A stretch of 64,000 nucleotides of DNA from Hyphomicrobiales bacterium (GCA_900467185.1 UBPA01000021.1:124001-188000); one strand, 5' to 3'; numbered from the stretch's first letter, positions 8,072 to 18,149 are shown. A program made the numbers and translations. Notes: a model not told the origin generated them from the sequence alone.

Positions 8072-9337
8072 CTACAACCAACGTTTGAACACGACGCTCG
8101 CATTGACCCCGCCAAAGCCGAATCCGTTCGAAATGGCGTAATTCATCAAATGCGGACGCGCTTGTTTTGCAACGATATCGATCCTGTTGCTTACAGGGTC
8201 GGGCGCATTCAAGTTGAGCGTCGGAGGTGCGATTTGCTCGTTAAGTGCCATGATCGTAAAGATCGCTTCCAGACCGCCGGCTGCTCCAAGCAGGTGACCG
8301 GTCGCCGATTTCGTGCCACTCACAGCGAGGCCCGATCCCGTGCCAAACACCGATCTGATCGCTTCGATCTCGCCGCGATCCCCGACCGGAGTGGAGGTCG
8401 CATGCGCATTGAGATGCTGGATCTCTTTCGGTGCGATGCCCGCCTGCTTGATGGCGATCTGCATCGCGCGGGCAGCTCCAGAACCGTCTTCCGGACCCGA
8501 GGTGATGTGATGGGCATCGGCCGTCGTGCCGTAACCGACAAGTTCCGCAAGCGGCTCTGCACCGCGCGCCAATGCATGGCTCAGGGCTTCGATGACCAAG
8601 ATGCCAGCACCTTCGCCCATGACAAAACCGTCGCGCAGAATGTCAAAGGGACGCGATGCAAGCTCCGGCGTATCGTTGAAGCCTGCGGACAGAGACCGTG
8701 CAGCTGCGAAACCGCCGAGGCTGACGGTGTTGATGCAGGCTTCAGTCCCGCCGCAGACCGCGATGTCGGCCTCGCCAGACCGGATAAGGCGTGCGGCATC
8801 ACCGATGGCCTGAACACCCGCAGCGCAAGCCGTCACCGGCGCACCCAGCGGACCTTTAAAGCTATAACGGATGGAGACCTGGCCGGCCGCCAGATTAACC
8901 AGAAACGAGGGGATCGTAAATGGCGACAGACGCCGCGGTCCTTTCTGATCGACGGTCCTGACTGCCTCGGTAATCGCTGGGAAGCCCCCGATCCCGGAGG
9001 CTATGATGGTTGCCGTCCTCATGCGATCGTCTTCGGACGCGGGCTTCCATCTAGCCTGTGCCAAGGCTTCGTCAGCTGCGGCGAGCGCCAGAAGGATGAA
9101 GCGGTCCACTTTGCGCTGATCTTTCCGCGCGAGGACGAGGTCGGGGTTGAAGCCGCCTTCTGGATCGTCTTCGATCGACGGGACGACGCCGCCGACCTTG
9201 GCAGGCAGATCGCCGACGATTTCCTCCGGTAGGCGGCGGATGCCCGATTGACCGGCCAACAGTCGAGCCCAGGAACTGGAGACGCTGGCACCGAGCGGGC
9301 TCACTGCTCCCATGCCTGTGACGACGATACGACGCAT
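8072..9337 (-). CDS. fabF: Beta-ketoacyl-ACP synthase II (FabF-like)
   Basis: 421-residue condensing enzyme that would elongate acyl-ACP with malonyl-ACP in the cytoplasm. The thiolase-fold catalytic triad is intact: Cys171 in VTACAAG, His311 in NAHATSTPVGD and His347 in the K342-S-A-T-G-H segment. The C-terminal SNGFGFGG loop is also present. Length is normal for FabF. It stands alone, with no acyl carrier protein or ketoreductase nearby, which suggests an accessory copy serving a special lipid or Nod-factor-like acyl chain (compare NodE) rather than the housekeeping gene. The next gene upstream is a broken TetR regulator. Family call is firm; the role is open. Confidence 0.9.
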   Translation of the reverse strand: MRRIVVTGMGAVSPLGASVSSSWARLLAGQSGIRRLPEEIVGDLPAKVGGVVPSIEDDPEGGFNPDLVLARKDQRKVDRFILLALAAADEALAQARWKPASEDDRMRTATIIASGIGGFPAITEAVRTVDQKGPRRLSPFTIPSFLVNLAAGQVSIRYSFKGPLGAPVTACAAGVQAIGDAARLIRSGEADIAVCGGTEACINTVSLGGFAAARSLSAGFNDTPELASRPFDILRDGFVMGEGAGILVIEALSHALARGAEPLAELVGYGTTADAHHITSGPEDGSGAARAMQIAIKQAGIAPKEIQHLNAHATSTPVGDRGEIEAIRSVFGTGSGLAVSGTKSATGHLLGAAGGLEAIFTIMALNEQIAPPTLNLNAPDPVSNRIDIVAKQARPHLMNYAISNGFGFGGVNASVVFKRWL

Positions 9338-9384
9338 GATGATTTCACCTGTTCACTTTGCAAAAGAGACTGCTGGCGCCAGAC

Positions 9385-9824
9385 CTATTCGGTCGAAGCC
9401 AGACGCTTCACCTCGTTCGATGCAGCTTCCAGAACACGATTGGACATTGCTTCGTCCGTCATGATCCGCGAAAGCGTGACCGCACCGACCATCAGTCACA
9501 GCACGACCATGGCCTTTTCTGCTGGTCTCTCCCCGATGGCCTGCTGACAAATAGAGATCAACGACTGCCTCAAGTGGAATTTTGCTAGAGGGCGGCAACG
9601 GACGACCAGCGGCGCGTTGCGCTCTCCATCGCGCGCCGCGAGGCGAGTGCCGCAAGATCGTCCTTTGAGTCGAACTGCTTGTAGAAGCCGCCTTGGGTAA
9701 GGCCTGCTCCCCTCATCAGATCCTTCAGGCCGATCCCATCAAAACCGTGCTCGCGAAAGAGACGGCTAGCCGCGTTGATCACTGCTTCCCGGTTGGCTTC
9801 GGCCTGGACGCGACTGACCCTCAT
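9385..9824 (-). pseudogene. TetR/AcrR repressor, frameshifted and internally deleted
   Basis: The first 75 or so codons encode a good TetR helix-turn-helix (GIGLKDLMRGAGLTQGGFYKQFDSKDDL). After WSSVAAL the frame hits a stop. The continuation (PLEAVVDLYLSAGHRGE) appears in another frame, a block of roughly 50 residues is missing, and the normal C-terminus (VGAVTLSRIMTDEAMSNRV to RLASTE) resumes near 9500 with an in-frame TGA inside VVL-stop-LMVG. It is divergent from the RND efflux operon and was probably its repressor, so the pump may now be expressed without it. Confidence 0.85.
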
Positions 9825-9837
9825 CGTGCTCTCCTCT

Positions 9838-9857
9838 TAGATTTCATTTGACATCTA
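9838..9857. promoter_or_regulatory. Dyad TAGAT(10)ATCTA overlapping a TTGACA box, before the RND operon
   Basis: In the 97-bp gap between the broken tetR and the efflux operon. The inverted arms TAGAT and ATCTA overlap a TTGACA sequence (9848-9853) that could be a -35 box for the plus-strand operon. Position and overlap suit a TetR operator. No strong -10 is seen. Binding is inference. Confidence 0.4.
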
Positions 9858-9921
9858 TATTCTTTTTAGAGTTAGAGTGCAATCTATTCCAAGTACGTCG
9901 ACCGTCAAGAAGGGTCAGCAC

Positions 9922-11025
9922 ATGAAAACTAAGTTTTTCCTCGCCACGGCGGCGATCGTCGCAGGTGCCGCGACGGCAGCAGTTGTGTTCTGGCCGACGG
10001 AAAAAGTGTCGGCAGCCGCAGATCCGAGGACCGCCGTTCCGCTTGTCAGTGTTGTAAAGGTCAGGACGCCCGATAGCGTTTTGCGCAGCTTTACTGGAAC
10101 GATTGCCGCACGTGTTCAGAGCGATCTCGGCTTCAGGGTTCCGGGCAAGATCGTTGAGCGGCTCGTCAATCTCGGCGAGGACGTCAAGGCTGGACAGCCG
10201 CTGATGAAGATAGACGGAACCGATCTGCGTCTTGCGCTGTCGGCAAAGCGCAACGCGGTCGCAGCCGCGCAGGCGACTTATGTGCAGGCTGTCAGCGACG
10301 AGAAGCGTTTTGCAGCGCTGGTCAAGACCAATGCCGCATCGACACAGCAATATGAGAGAGCCAAAGCAGTGCTCGACACCGCTACGGCACAGCTTGCTGC
10401 GGCAAAGGCTGACGCGACGGTGGCCGAGAACGAGGCGATGTATACAATTCTTCTGGCCGACGCTGACGGCACCATTGTCGAAACTTTGGGTGAGCCGGGG
10501 CAAGTAGTGGCTGCTGGCCAGACCGTCGTTAAGATAGCCAAATCCGGCGCGCGCGAGGCCTTGGTCTGGATGCCGGAAAACCTCAGACCTAAGCCGGGTG
10601 TTATCGCTCAGGCGAGCATCTACGGTCGGGACGCTGACGACAACGCGGTTCTCCGCCAAATCTCCGCCTCCGCCGACTCCCAGACACGCACCTATGAGAC
10701 GCGATGGGTGTTGCAAGGTACTGCTGCCGACGCGCCGCTTGGTGCGACCGTCACCATCAAGATCGCCAACAAGGAAGCGCTCGCCCATGCCGAGATACCG
10801 GTCGGTGCCATTCTCGACGATGGGGATCGCACAGGAACCTGGGTCGTGGATGAGAAGACCTCGAGCGTTCATTTCCGTCCATTGAAACTCGAACGGTTGA
10901 GCGAGGACGCGGCGATCGTCTCGGGCTTAAAGGCGGGAGAAGTGGTTGTCGCGCTCGGCGCCCATCTCCTGACCGATGGCGAGAAAATTCGCACCAGCGT
11001 CGAAAAAGCAGAGGCGGCGAACTGA
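9922..11025 (+). CDS. RND efflux membrane-fusion (periplasmic adaptor) protein
   Basis: 367-residue HlyD/AcrA-type adaptor linking an inner-membrane RND pump to an outer-membrane channel. It has an N-terminal signal or anchor (FFLATAAIVAGAATAAVVF), a lipoyl/barrel half (GFRVPGKIVERLVNLGEDVKAGQPLMKID), a coiled-coil hairpin (about 95-160, rich in Ala/Gln/Lys) and the returning barrel (GTIVETLGEPGQVVAAGQTV). The ATG at 9922 has GAAGG at good spacing; the upstream in-frame start lacks one. It overlaps the pump gene by one base (TGATG), so the two are translationally coupled. No tolC-like gene is in the cluster. Confidence 0.92.
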   Translation: MKTKFFLATAAIVAGAATAAVVFWPTEKVSAAADPRTAVPLVSVVKVRTPDSVLRSFTGTIAARVQSDLGFRVPGKIVERLVNLGEDVKAGQPLMKIDGTDLRLALSAKRNAVAAAQATYVQAVSDEKRFAALVKTNAASTQQYERAKAVLDTATAQLAAAKADATVAENEAMYTILLADADGTIVETLGEPGQVVAAGQTVVKIAKSGAREALVWMPENLRPKPGVIAQASIYGRDADDNAVLRQISASADSQTRTYETRWVLQGTAADAPLGATVTIKIANKEALAHAEIPVGAILDDGDRTGTWVVDEKTSSVHFRPLKLERLSEDAAIVSGLKAGEVVVALGAHLLTDGEKIRTSVEKAEAAN

Positions 11026-14000
11026 TGAGCTTCAATCTCTCCGCGCTCGCCGTTCGCGAGCGGGCAGTCACTCTGTTCTTTATCGTTCTCCTGGCGGCCG
11101 CTGGCGTTTATGCCTTTTTGAGCCTGGGGCGCGCGGAAGATCCGTCCTTCACCATCAAGACTATGACGGTGACGTCCGTCTGGCCCGGTGCGACCGCCCG
11201 TGAAATGCAAGACCTCGTCGCCGAACCGCTGGAAAAGCGCATTCAGGAACTGACATGGTATGATCGCGTCGAGACAACCACGCGTCCCGGCTACGCATAT
11301 TTGACCGTGACACTGAGGGACGACACACCCGCCAGTTCGGTCGAGGAAGAGTTCTATCAGGCGCGCAAGAAACTAGGCGACGAGGCGCGAAACCTGCCCC
11401 CGGGTGTGTTTGGGCCGTTCGTTAACGATGAATACTCCGACGTCAGTTTCGGCCTTTATGCCCTTAAGGCCAAGGGCATGCCGATGCGCGATCTGGTGCG
11501 TCAGGCCGAAACCATCCGACAGGACCTCCTTCATGTCTCCGGTGTTAAGAAGATCAACATTCTCGGCGAACGCCCCGAGCAGATCTTTGTCGAATTCTCC
11601 TTTGCCAAGCTCGCGACACTCGGTGTCTCGGCCCAGAACATCGCTGCTGCGCTCCAGAACCAGAACACTGTCACGCCAGCCGGCTCGATCGATACGCGGG
11701 GGCCGCAGGTGTTTATCCGGTTCGATGGTGCCTACAGCAATATCCAGGCCATCGCCGACACACCGATCGTCGCCGGCGGTCGCACCCTGAAACTATCCGA
11801 TTTCGCCGACATTCGTCGCGGATACGAAGACCCTGCGACTTACGTCATCCGCCACAACGGCGAGCCCGCCATCATGCTCGGTGCTGTCATGCAGGCGGGA
11901 TGGAACGGTCTCGAACTCGGCAAGGCACTTGAGGAACGCTCGGCGACAATCGCGCACTCCCTTCCGCTTGGTATGACACTCGAGAAAGTCAGCGATCAGG
12001 CCGTGAACATCCAGGAAGCCGTCGGCGAATTCATGCTCAAATTCGCCATGGCTCTCGGCGTCGTGCTGTTCGTCAGCCTTATCGCGCTCGGTTGGCGCGT
12101 CGGTATCGTCGTCGCCCTTGCTGTGCCGCTGACGCTCGCCGTCGTCTTCCTGATCATGTTGGAAACTGGCCGCTTCTTCGACCGCATCACGCTCGGCGCG
12201 CTCATCCTCGCGCTCGGGCTCCTCGTCGACGACGCCATCATCGCCATTGAGGTGATGGTGGTGAAGATGGAGGAGGGCATGGACCGCATCAAGGCCGCCG
12301 CCTATGCCTGGAGCCATACGGCAGCACCTATGCTTTCGGGTACGCTCGTCACCATCATCGGCCTGATGCCCGTTGGTTTCGCCAAGTCGACCGCCGGCGA
12401 ATATGCCGGCAACATCTTTTGGGTCGTCGGGTTCGCGTTGATCGTATCCTGGATTATCGCGGTGGTGTTTACGCCATACCTCGGCGTCAAGATGCTGCCC
12501 GAGATCAGGCCGGTCAACGGCGGCCACCAGGCCATCTATGGCACGCCGAACTACCAGCGCCTACGGTCAGTCATCAAGTTTGCGGTCCGCCACAAATTCC
12601 TGACCTGCGCCGCCGTTGTCGTCATCATGGGATTGTCGGTGGTCGGAATGGGCAACGTCAAACAGCAGTTCTTTCCCACCTCGGACCGTCCTGAGATCCT
12701 CGTTGAGGTTCGCTTGCCCGAGGGCACCAGCATCGAAACCACTACGGCAACTGTCGAAAAGCTGGAAAAGTGGATGAAACAGCAGCCGGAATCCAAGATC
12801 GTCACCAGCTATATCGGACAGGGCGCCCCACGCTTCTTCTTTGCCATGGCACCGGAACTGCCGGATCCCGCCTTTGCCAAGATCGTTACACTGACGCCCG
12901 ATGCCCATGCTCGAGAAGAGCTCAAGCACCGCCTCCGCGCTGCCATCGCAGAAGGCCTCGCGCCGGAAGCGTCCGTTCGGGTTACCCAGCTCGTCTTCGG
13001 TCCCTACACGCCTTTTCCGGTCGAGTTCCGCATTATGGGACCCGATCCGAAAAAGCTCTACAAGATCTCCGAACAGGCACTCGCCGTCATGAACACCGTG
13101 CCGGACGTTCGCCAAGCCAATCGCGACTGGGGCAACCGCACGCCGGTGGTCCGGTTCATACCCGACCAGGAAAGACTGAACCAAATTGGCCTCTCCCCGG
13201 CCGAAGCGGCACAGCAAATCCAGCTTCTCTTGTCGGGCGTGCCGATCACCCAGGTTCGAGAGAACATCCGCAACGTTCCGGTGGTGGCACGCAGCGGCGG
13301 CGAAATTCGCCTCGATCCTTCGCGACTTGGCGATTTCTCCCTGATAAGCAGGGATGGGCGCGCCGTGCCGCTTGACCAGATCGGCCACACCGAGGTGACG
13401 TTCGAAGAGCCGATCATGAAGCGCCGTGACCGCACGTCGGTCATTACCGTCCGCTCGGATATCAACGAGGCAACGCAGCCGCCGGAGGTCTCGCAAGCTG
13501 TGATAACGGCCCTCCAGCCGCTGATTGCTTCTCTTCCTGTCGGCTACCGGATCGAGATGGGTGGCAATATCGAGGAATCCCTCAAAGCGAACGTCGCCCT
13601 CGTCAAGGTCTTCCCTCTGATGATCGCAGCAACGCTGATCGTGATCATTCTTCAGGTTCGCAGCCTCTCGACCATGACCATGGTCATGCTGACCGCTCCC
13701 CTCGGCCTTGCCGGTGCAGTGCCAGCACTTCTGCTGTTCAATCAGCCCTTCGGCTTCAATGCCATTCTGGGATTGATTGGGCTCGCCGGAATTCTCATGC
13801 GAAACACGCTTATCTTGACGGAGCAGATCAAGGACAACAAGGCGGCAGGTCTCGATGATTATCACGCGGTGATCGAAGCGACGGTACAACGAACCCGCCC
13901 GGTCATCCTGACGGCTCTTGCCGCCGTCCTCGCGTTCATCCCGTTAACCCATTCGGTCTTCTGGGGGTCGATGGCCTACACACTGATCGGCGGCACGGCG

Positions 14001-14153
14001 GTCGGAACCTTGATGATCCTGCTCTTCCTGCCGGCACTCTATGCCGCCTGGTTCCGGATCAAGCCGACCGAAGATAGCGCGATGCACCATGACCATGAGC
14101 ACTCGCAGAATGACAAGAGCCTGGAACCCGACATGCGTTTCGCAGCAGAGTAG
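11025..14153 (+). CDS. RND efflux pump, inner-membrane permease
   Basis: 1042-residue RND transporter using the proton gradient to export drugs or other toxic compounds. The usual plan is visible: TM1 near the N-terminus, a large periplasmic loop, TM2-6 (about 330-490), a second periplasmic loop and TM8-12 (about 860-1010). The proton-relay pair is intact in GLLVDDAIIAIE (TM4). Length is normal for AcrB/HAE-1-like or Mex pumps. It is coupled to the adaptor upstream. The divergent TetR repressor is broken. Substrate cannot be told; no metal-binding CzcA-type motif stands out. Confidence 0.93.
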   Translation: MSFNLSALAVRERAVTLFFIVLLAAAGVYAFLSLGRAEDPSFTIKTMTVTSVWPGATAREMQDLVAEPLEKRIQELTWYDRVETTTRPGYAYLTVTLRDDTPASSVEEEFYQARKKLGDEARNLPPGVFGPFVNDEYSDVSFGLYALKAKGMPMRDLVRQAETIRQDLLHVSGVKKINILGERPEQIFVEFSFAKLATLGVSAQNIAAALQNQNTVTPAGSIDTRGPQVFIRFDGAYSNIQAIADTPIVAGGRTLKLSDFADIRRGYEDPATYVIRHNGEPAIMLGAVMQAGWNGLELGKALEERSATIAHSLPLGMTLEKVSDQAVNIQEAVGEFMLKFAMALGVVLFVSLIALGWRVGIVVALAVPLTLAVVFLIMLETGRFFDRITLGALILALGLLVDDAIIAIEVMVVKMEEGMDRIKAAAYAWSHTAAPMLSGTLVTIIGLMPVGFAKSTAGEYAGNIFWVVGFALIVSWIIAVVFTPYLGVKMLPEIRPVNGGHQAIYGTPNYQRLRSVIKFAVRHKFLTCAAVVVIMGLSVVGMGNVKQQFFPTSDRPEILVEVRLPEGTSIETTTATVEKLEKWMKQQPESKIVTSYIGQGAPRFFFAMAPELPDPAFAKIVTLTPDAHAREELKHRLRAAIAEGLAPEASVRVTQLVFGPYTPFPVEFRIMGPDPKKLYKISEQALAVMNTVPDVRQANRDWGNRTPVVRFIPDQERLNQIGLSPAEAAQQIQLLLSGVPITQVRENIRNVPVVARSGGEIRLDPSRLGDFSLISRDGRAVPLDQIGHTEVTFEEPIMKRRDRTSVITVRSDINEATQPPEVSQAVITALQPLIASLPVGYRIEMGGNIEESLKANVALVKVFPLMIAATLIVIILQVRSLSTMTMVMLTAPLGLAGAVPALLLFNQPFGFNAILGLIGLAGILMRNTLILTEQIKDNKAAGLDDYHAVIEATVQRTRPVILTALAAVLAFIPLTHSVFWGSMAYTLIGGTAVGTLMILLFLPALYAAWFRIKPTEDSAMHHDHEHSQNDKSLEPDMRFAAE

Positions 14154-14207
14154 TCGATAGGCTCAGACATCGACCGTGAGGTTCTAAAATAGAGCCAGGT
14201 CCCAACT

Positions 14208-14228
14208 TACCCCGGCTACGCCGGGGTA
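14208..14228. terminator. Hairpin after the RND operon
   Basis: Perfect inverted repeat TACCCCGGC-tac-GCCGGGGTA (9-bp arms, 3-base loop), 55 bp after the pump stop codon. No U-run follows, so it may be a weak or factor-assisted terminator or an mRNA-stabilising hairpin. Confidence 0.55.
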
Positions 14229-14264
14229 GAGGCACTTACGGCCAGACGAAATAACAGGAGCAAC

Positions 14265-14849
14265 ATGTCACCGATCGTATCCATCTTCAAAAACCCGCCT
14301 GACGGCGGCCGGGGCTTCCATCGCGATATCCGTGTGCGATGGGCGCTTGAGGAAGTCGGTCAGCCTTATCAACTGCGATTGCTGACGTTCTCCGAAATGC
14401 GCCATCTAGAATACCGACAACTTCATCCGTTCGGACAAATGCCGACCTATGAGGACGGGGACTTGGCGTTGTTCGAGTCAGGCGCAATCGTTCATCACAT
14501 CGCGCAGCAGTATCCGGGCTTGCTGCCAACCGATCGCAACAGCCGGTCGCGCGCGGTCATGTGGATGTTTGCGGCGCTGGACACGGTCGAGCCCGCGATC
14601 TCGTCAGGAAGCGTCTCGCATGTGCAACAGCGAATCCATCAACTATCGACGGCGCTTGGTGACAACGAGTGGCTCGACGGAGACTTCAGCGCCGGTGACC
14701 TCCTGATGGTCACGGTGCTGCGCGTGCTGCGTGGAGCTAACCTGCTCGAAGCCAACTCGATGCTTAACAGCTACGTCGAACGCGCCGAGAAGCGCCCGGC
14801 GTTTCAGAGGGCGTTGAGGACGTCCTCGAACCATGTTCGCTCGCCTTGA
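14265..14849 (+). CDS. Glutathione S-transferase family protein
   Basis: 194-residue soluble protein with a thioredoxin-like N-terminal domain (about 1-85) and a helical C-terminal domain. The conserved glutathione-site segment L-F-E-S-G-A-I-V (near 70) and the preceding Q-M-P-T-Y (cis-Pro) are present. It has a strong Shine-Dalgarno (AGGAG) before the ATG. It precedes an NmrA-like gene on the same strand, suggesting a detoxification or redox module. The specific substrate is not evident. Confidence 0.85.
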   Translation: MSPIVSIFKNPPDGGRGFHRDIRVRWALEEVGQPYQLRLLTFSEMRHLEYRQLHPFGQMPTYEDGDLALFESGAIVHHIAQQYPGLLPTDRNSRSRAVMWMFAALDTVEPAISSGSVSHVQQRIHQLSTALGDNEWLDGDFSAGDLLMVTVLRVLRGANLLEANSMLNSYVERAEKRPAFQRALRTSSNHVRSP

Positions 14850-14916
14850 GGGCCAGAACCTGCATGCGGGGCAAGTCAATCGCCTTTTTTCAATCGAACA
14901 TATGAAGGCGCTATCC

Positions 14917-15844
14917 ATGTCATCGCAAATCAAGCGGATTTTCGTCATCGGCGCCACCGGGGCGCAAGGTACGTTTGTCGTGCGAGGACTGGTCGCGGAT
15001 GGAAAATACAAGGTCCTGGCCCTTACCCGAGATTTGGCGTCAGAACGGGCGCAACAGCTGCAGGCGATGGGCAACGTAACTCTGCTCGAGGGTTCATTCG
15101 CAGATGAATCGATCCTTAGATCAGCCTTTCGCGCACGCGATGAGGCATTCGTCAACATCGACGGATTCAACACCGTGGAGAAGATAGAAACTTTCCTCGC
15201 AATAACGACATATGAGATTGCGGTTGAGGAGAGCGGCAAGTTTTATGTCTACGGAAACCGAGACTATATCCTGGAAAAGTCGGGATACTATTCCCGCTTC
15301 CGCACTGGTCATTACGATGGCAAACGCCGCGTCGCCGAATGGATCCTGTCGCAAAACAGATCCAATGCCCATAGAATGAACGGCGCGGTCTTTAGAGCCG
15401 GCCCGCCTATGGAGATAGCATTCTCGCCCTTCACACCAATGACACCCCTGACCGAGGATGGTGTGGTGACCTGGAGGGTGCCTCTAGGTCAGGGGCCCGT
15501 CGTCCATGTCTCACTGAAAGGCCGCTGGCTCTTCGATAACTCGGAACGGTCTGTGGGAACGGACCTTGAGGTTGCGATCGAACACGTGCGCTACGACGTA
15601 CTAGCGGCAGCATTCGAGCGTATGACCGAGACACTCGGCGCGCTGTTTCGACACCGACGTCGATCAGTATCTAGGCGGTGCCCTCAGGAACGCGGCAGAC
15701 CAACCGGCCAGCTACAATGCGGATCACGTCGACAGAAGTACGATGAGTTTCCGAGACAATTTCACCGGATTTTGGAATATGTGGAACATGACACCATCAC
15801 ACGCGATGGCCGGCCGCTCGGTGAAATCCATCCAAACAGACTGA
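14917..15844 (+). pseudogene. NmrA-like NAD(P)-binding protein with a frameshift
   Basis: The N-terminal Rossmann fold is clear (FVIGATGAQGTFVVRGL near residue 10) and the NmrA-like body runs to about codon 240. Near 15640 the conserved C-terminus jumps to the +1 frame, where it reads FDTDVDQYLGGALRNAADQP and continues to a TGA at 15842. The original frame stays open to 15936 but encodes Arg-rich nonsense. So the gene has a single frameshift, or a sequencing error at that point. Start at 14917 is favoured by AAGG upstream and avoids overlap with the GST gene. Likely role: redox-sensing or an SDR-like reductase paired with GST and the TetR downstream. Confidence 0.75.
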
Positions 15845-16035
15845 GAACAACAGAGAAATGGCTAGGGCGGTATGAGGATGGTGCGCGTCTTACAACAGGC
15901 TTTCACTCTGGGACAAGCTCCAGCCAGCGACACTGAAATAGCTTCTCGATTCTGAAAAGCAGCGAAGACCGGCAGCGAGGTCACCTTGGCGGCCCCTAAT
16001 CCGCGTACGATCCCTATATCGAAAGTGTGCATTGG

Positions 16036-16641
16036 ATGACCGAGGGAGCGAAAACTGATGAGGGCGAGACCAGAGACCTTATTCTTGACCAAGCTGAAGC
16101 GCTCATCCGCCACATCGGGCGCAAGAAAACCAATGTCGAGGACATAGGCAAAAAGCTTGGCATGAGTCGCGCCAACATCTATCGCTTCTTCCCCACCAGG
16201 GCGGCAATCGATCGAGGTGTCTATGCACGGCATACCAGTCAGGCCCTGTCAGCTGCGCTTATGCAATCGGAAACGCTCAGCCAAGCGTCTGCACGGCTCG
16301 CGGCCCTTCTCAAAGACCTTCATAGGCGCATACGGGATGACGCCACGCATGCACCAAACGTCCATGCGCTCTGCGTCGCAGCGTATCTGGAAGACTGGCC
16401 CGAAGCGCAGCGATATGTTCAGCGGTTGACAGACGCGATTGAGAATATCCTTCGGGATGCCCAGACTCCCGCTAAGCTAGCGTTGGATCGACGCAGCGCA
16501 GCTCGTGCCGTTGTCGACGCGATGACGTCATTCCTGAACCCAGGCCTAGTCGAGCAACGTCTGCAGGGTGACCAGGAAATTGATAACGCACTGCATTTGC
16601 AAATTGTATTTGTATTGTGTGCGTTAGGGATGAAGGACTAG
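16036..16641 (+). CDS. TetR/AcrR family regulator
   Basis: About 201 residues. N-terminal DNA-binding domain: TRDLILDQAEALIRHIG, then the helix-turn-helix VEDIGKKLGMSRANIYRFFPTR (about 35-55). The rest is helical ligand-binding domain. Start could be the ATG at 16036 or a GTG three codons upstream; neither has a strong ribosome site. It lies downstream of the GST and NmrA-like genes and probably controls them or itself. Confidence 0.88.
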   Translation: MTEGAKTDEGETRDLILDQAEALIRHIGRKKTNVEDIGKKLGMSRANIYRFFPTRAAIDRGVYARHTSQALSAALMQSETLSQASARLAALLKDLHRRIRDDATHAPNVHALCVAAYLEDWPEAQRYVQRLTDAIENILRDAQTPAKLALDRRSAARAVVDAMTSFLNPGLVEQRLQGDQEIDNALHLQIVFVLCALGMKD

Positions 16642-16733
16642 CCCGCCCGCATATGCAACGAATTCGGCAAATCACTCAGTCATACGGCGATGTCACGTTG
16701 TTCGCCTGAGCCCGACAGGGGTTGTCGATGAAC

Positions 16734-17200
16734 TTACGCAATTGCGCCGATTAACTCTTCCCAATGCGCGATTGCGCGGATGCGATGGGTATGGGTGGCG
16801 AGAGCTGAGCGTTTGTGGTGTGGCGTCACGGAGGGATTTTGACGGCTGCAAAGTCCTAGCAAAACGTTGCAAGCTTCGGGCGGATTAGAAGCCCTTGCAT
16901 CATCCACTTTCGTTTACGAAGCGGTAGGTCAATTTTCCGCGCGATTGTTCAGCTCTTTATGCGATCGATGTTAGACCGGAGGCATCACGTCGGGGTTTGC
17001 CGCTCCATATGAGCGCTGCTTGTCGGTAATGATCCGGTTCGGCGTGGGGCCCTGCTTCTTCACTAGTCTGACGAGCAATCGCTTAGCATTTTTTGTGTCG
17101 CGCCGAGCCTGCACTGTTTTGTCAAGAAGGCACCTGGCCTGATCGACGACTCGCCAAGACCAGTGTTTCCGGCAGCATATGGAAGCAACCACTTCGTCTA
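16734..17200 (-). mobile_element. IS6-family transposase remnant, frameshifted
   Basis: Pieces of an IS6/IS240-type DDE transposase in several minus-strand frames: WRVVDQARCLLDKTVQARRDT with K-N-A-K-R-L-L and RIITDKQRSYGAA (17000-17170), then the tail RSALATHTHRIRAIAHWEELIG ending in TAA at 16734. The N-terminus is missing. No intact terminal repeats found. Inactive. Confidence 0.8.
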
Positions 17201-17223
17201 GAGTGCGTCCTGTTCAATCCGGG

Positions 17224-18149
17224 TCATACCCGCAGCATTTGAAGAGGTTGGCACATTCCTGCGGCTCGAATAGCATGACGATCTGGCCAACGGTATTCCA
17301 CAAGCCCTAGACCGTTCGCTCGGCTTTGGCGCGCAAGACAGCCATTAGCTTTGCGAACGATACTCGATGGGGTTGAATTCCGAGCTGTAGGAGGAAGGTA
17401 GAGGAACCGGCGTCCCGCAGCTTCGATTGCGCGACGCACCTCCTCCGCCCTGTGTGCTCGCAGATTGTCCATGATGATGATGTCGCCCGGTGCCAATGTT
17501 GGAATGAGAACCTGTTGCACATAGGCCTGGAATGCGACCCCGTTCATGCACCGTCCAAGACCATGGGCGCGGTTATGCCGGATAGCCTGAGCGCTCCGGT
17601 AAACGTCGTCGTCTTCCAGTGCCCGTGTGGGATCGGGGAGCGGCATCGTTCTCCACGAATGGCTCGTCCGCGAAGCCGTGACATCTTCGTGCTCAGGCCT
17701 GTTTCATCGAAGAAGACGAGGCGTGCCGGATCGAACTCGAGCTGGCTATCAAACCAGTCCTGGTGACGCTTCAGAAGATCGGGGCGCTCCTGCTCCAGTG
17801 CATGTGCGGTCTGTTTTAAGTCCAGCCGCGCCTTCGCAGCCAGACATCGAGCGCGCTATGGCCAATGAAGACGGCTCTCTCCTTATGCAATTGCAGGACC
17901 ATCTCCTTGAGGGTAACCTTTTGCCTCTTCGATCATGCTGACGATGAAGTCCTCGTGGGCATCAAGGCGCGAGCCACCGCGTCGGCCTTGTTTCCCAAGT
18001 GTCAGCCGACCAGCCCGTGCACTCGCAATCCAGGTGATGCCTGTTGGAATCCCGATCCCAAATCGGGCCGCTGCTGACCGCGCCGACATGCCACCCCGCG
18101 ACGCAGCCAGCACGCGGCACCGCAGATCATCGCTAAAAGCTCGGGGCAT
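17224..18149 (-). mobile_element. IS630-family transposase remnant, multiply frameshifted
   Basis: The N-terminal part (MPRAFSDDLRCRVLAASRGG, GGSRLDAHEDFIVSMIEE) is at 17883-18149 and the catalytic part (QAYVQQVLIPTLAPGDIIIMDN and FNPIE-like text in another frame) at 17224-17646, with further stops between. The order and motifs are those of an IS630 DDE transposase. The D of IIIMDN and the C-terminal CGYEPD end (seen at 17224-17240 as C-G-Y-D-P-D) are still recognisable. Non-functional. Confidence 0.85.

Noticed and set aside
8009-9232. 407-codon open frame on the plus strand
   Set aside because: It is antisense to the intact FabF-like gene and has no domain or ribosome site; the high GC content of a real gene keeps the opposite frame open.
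12567-13889. 440-codon minus-strand frame
   Set aside because: Antisense to the RND permease; His/Arg/Asp-rich composition with no family features.
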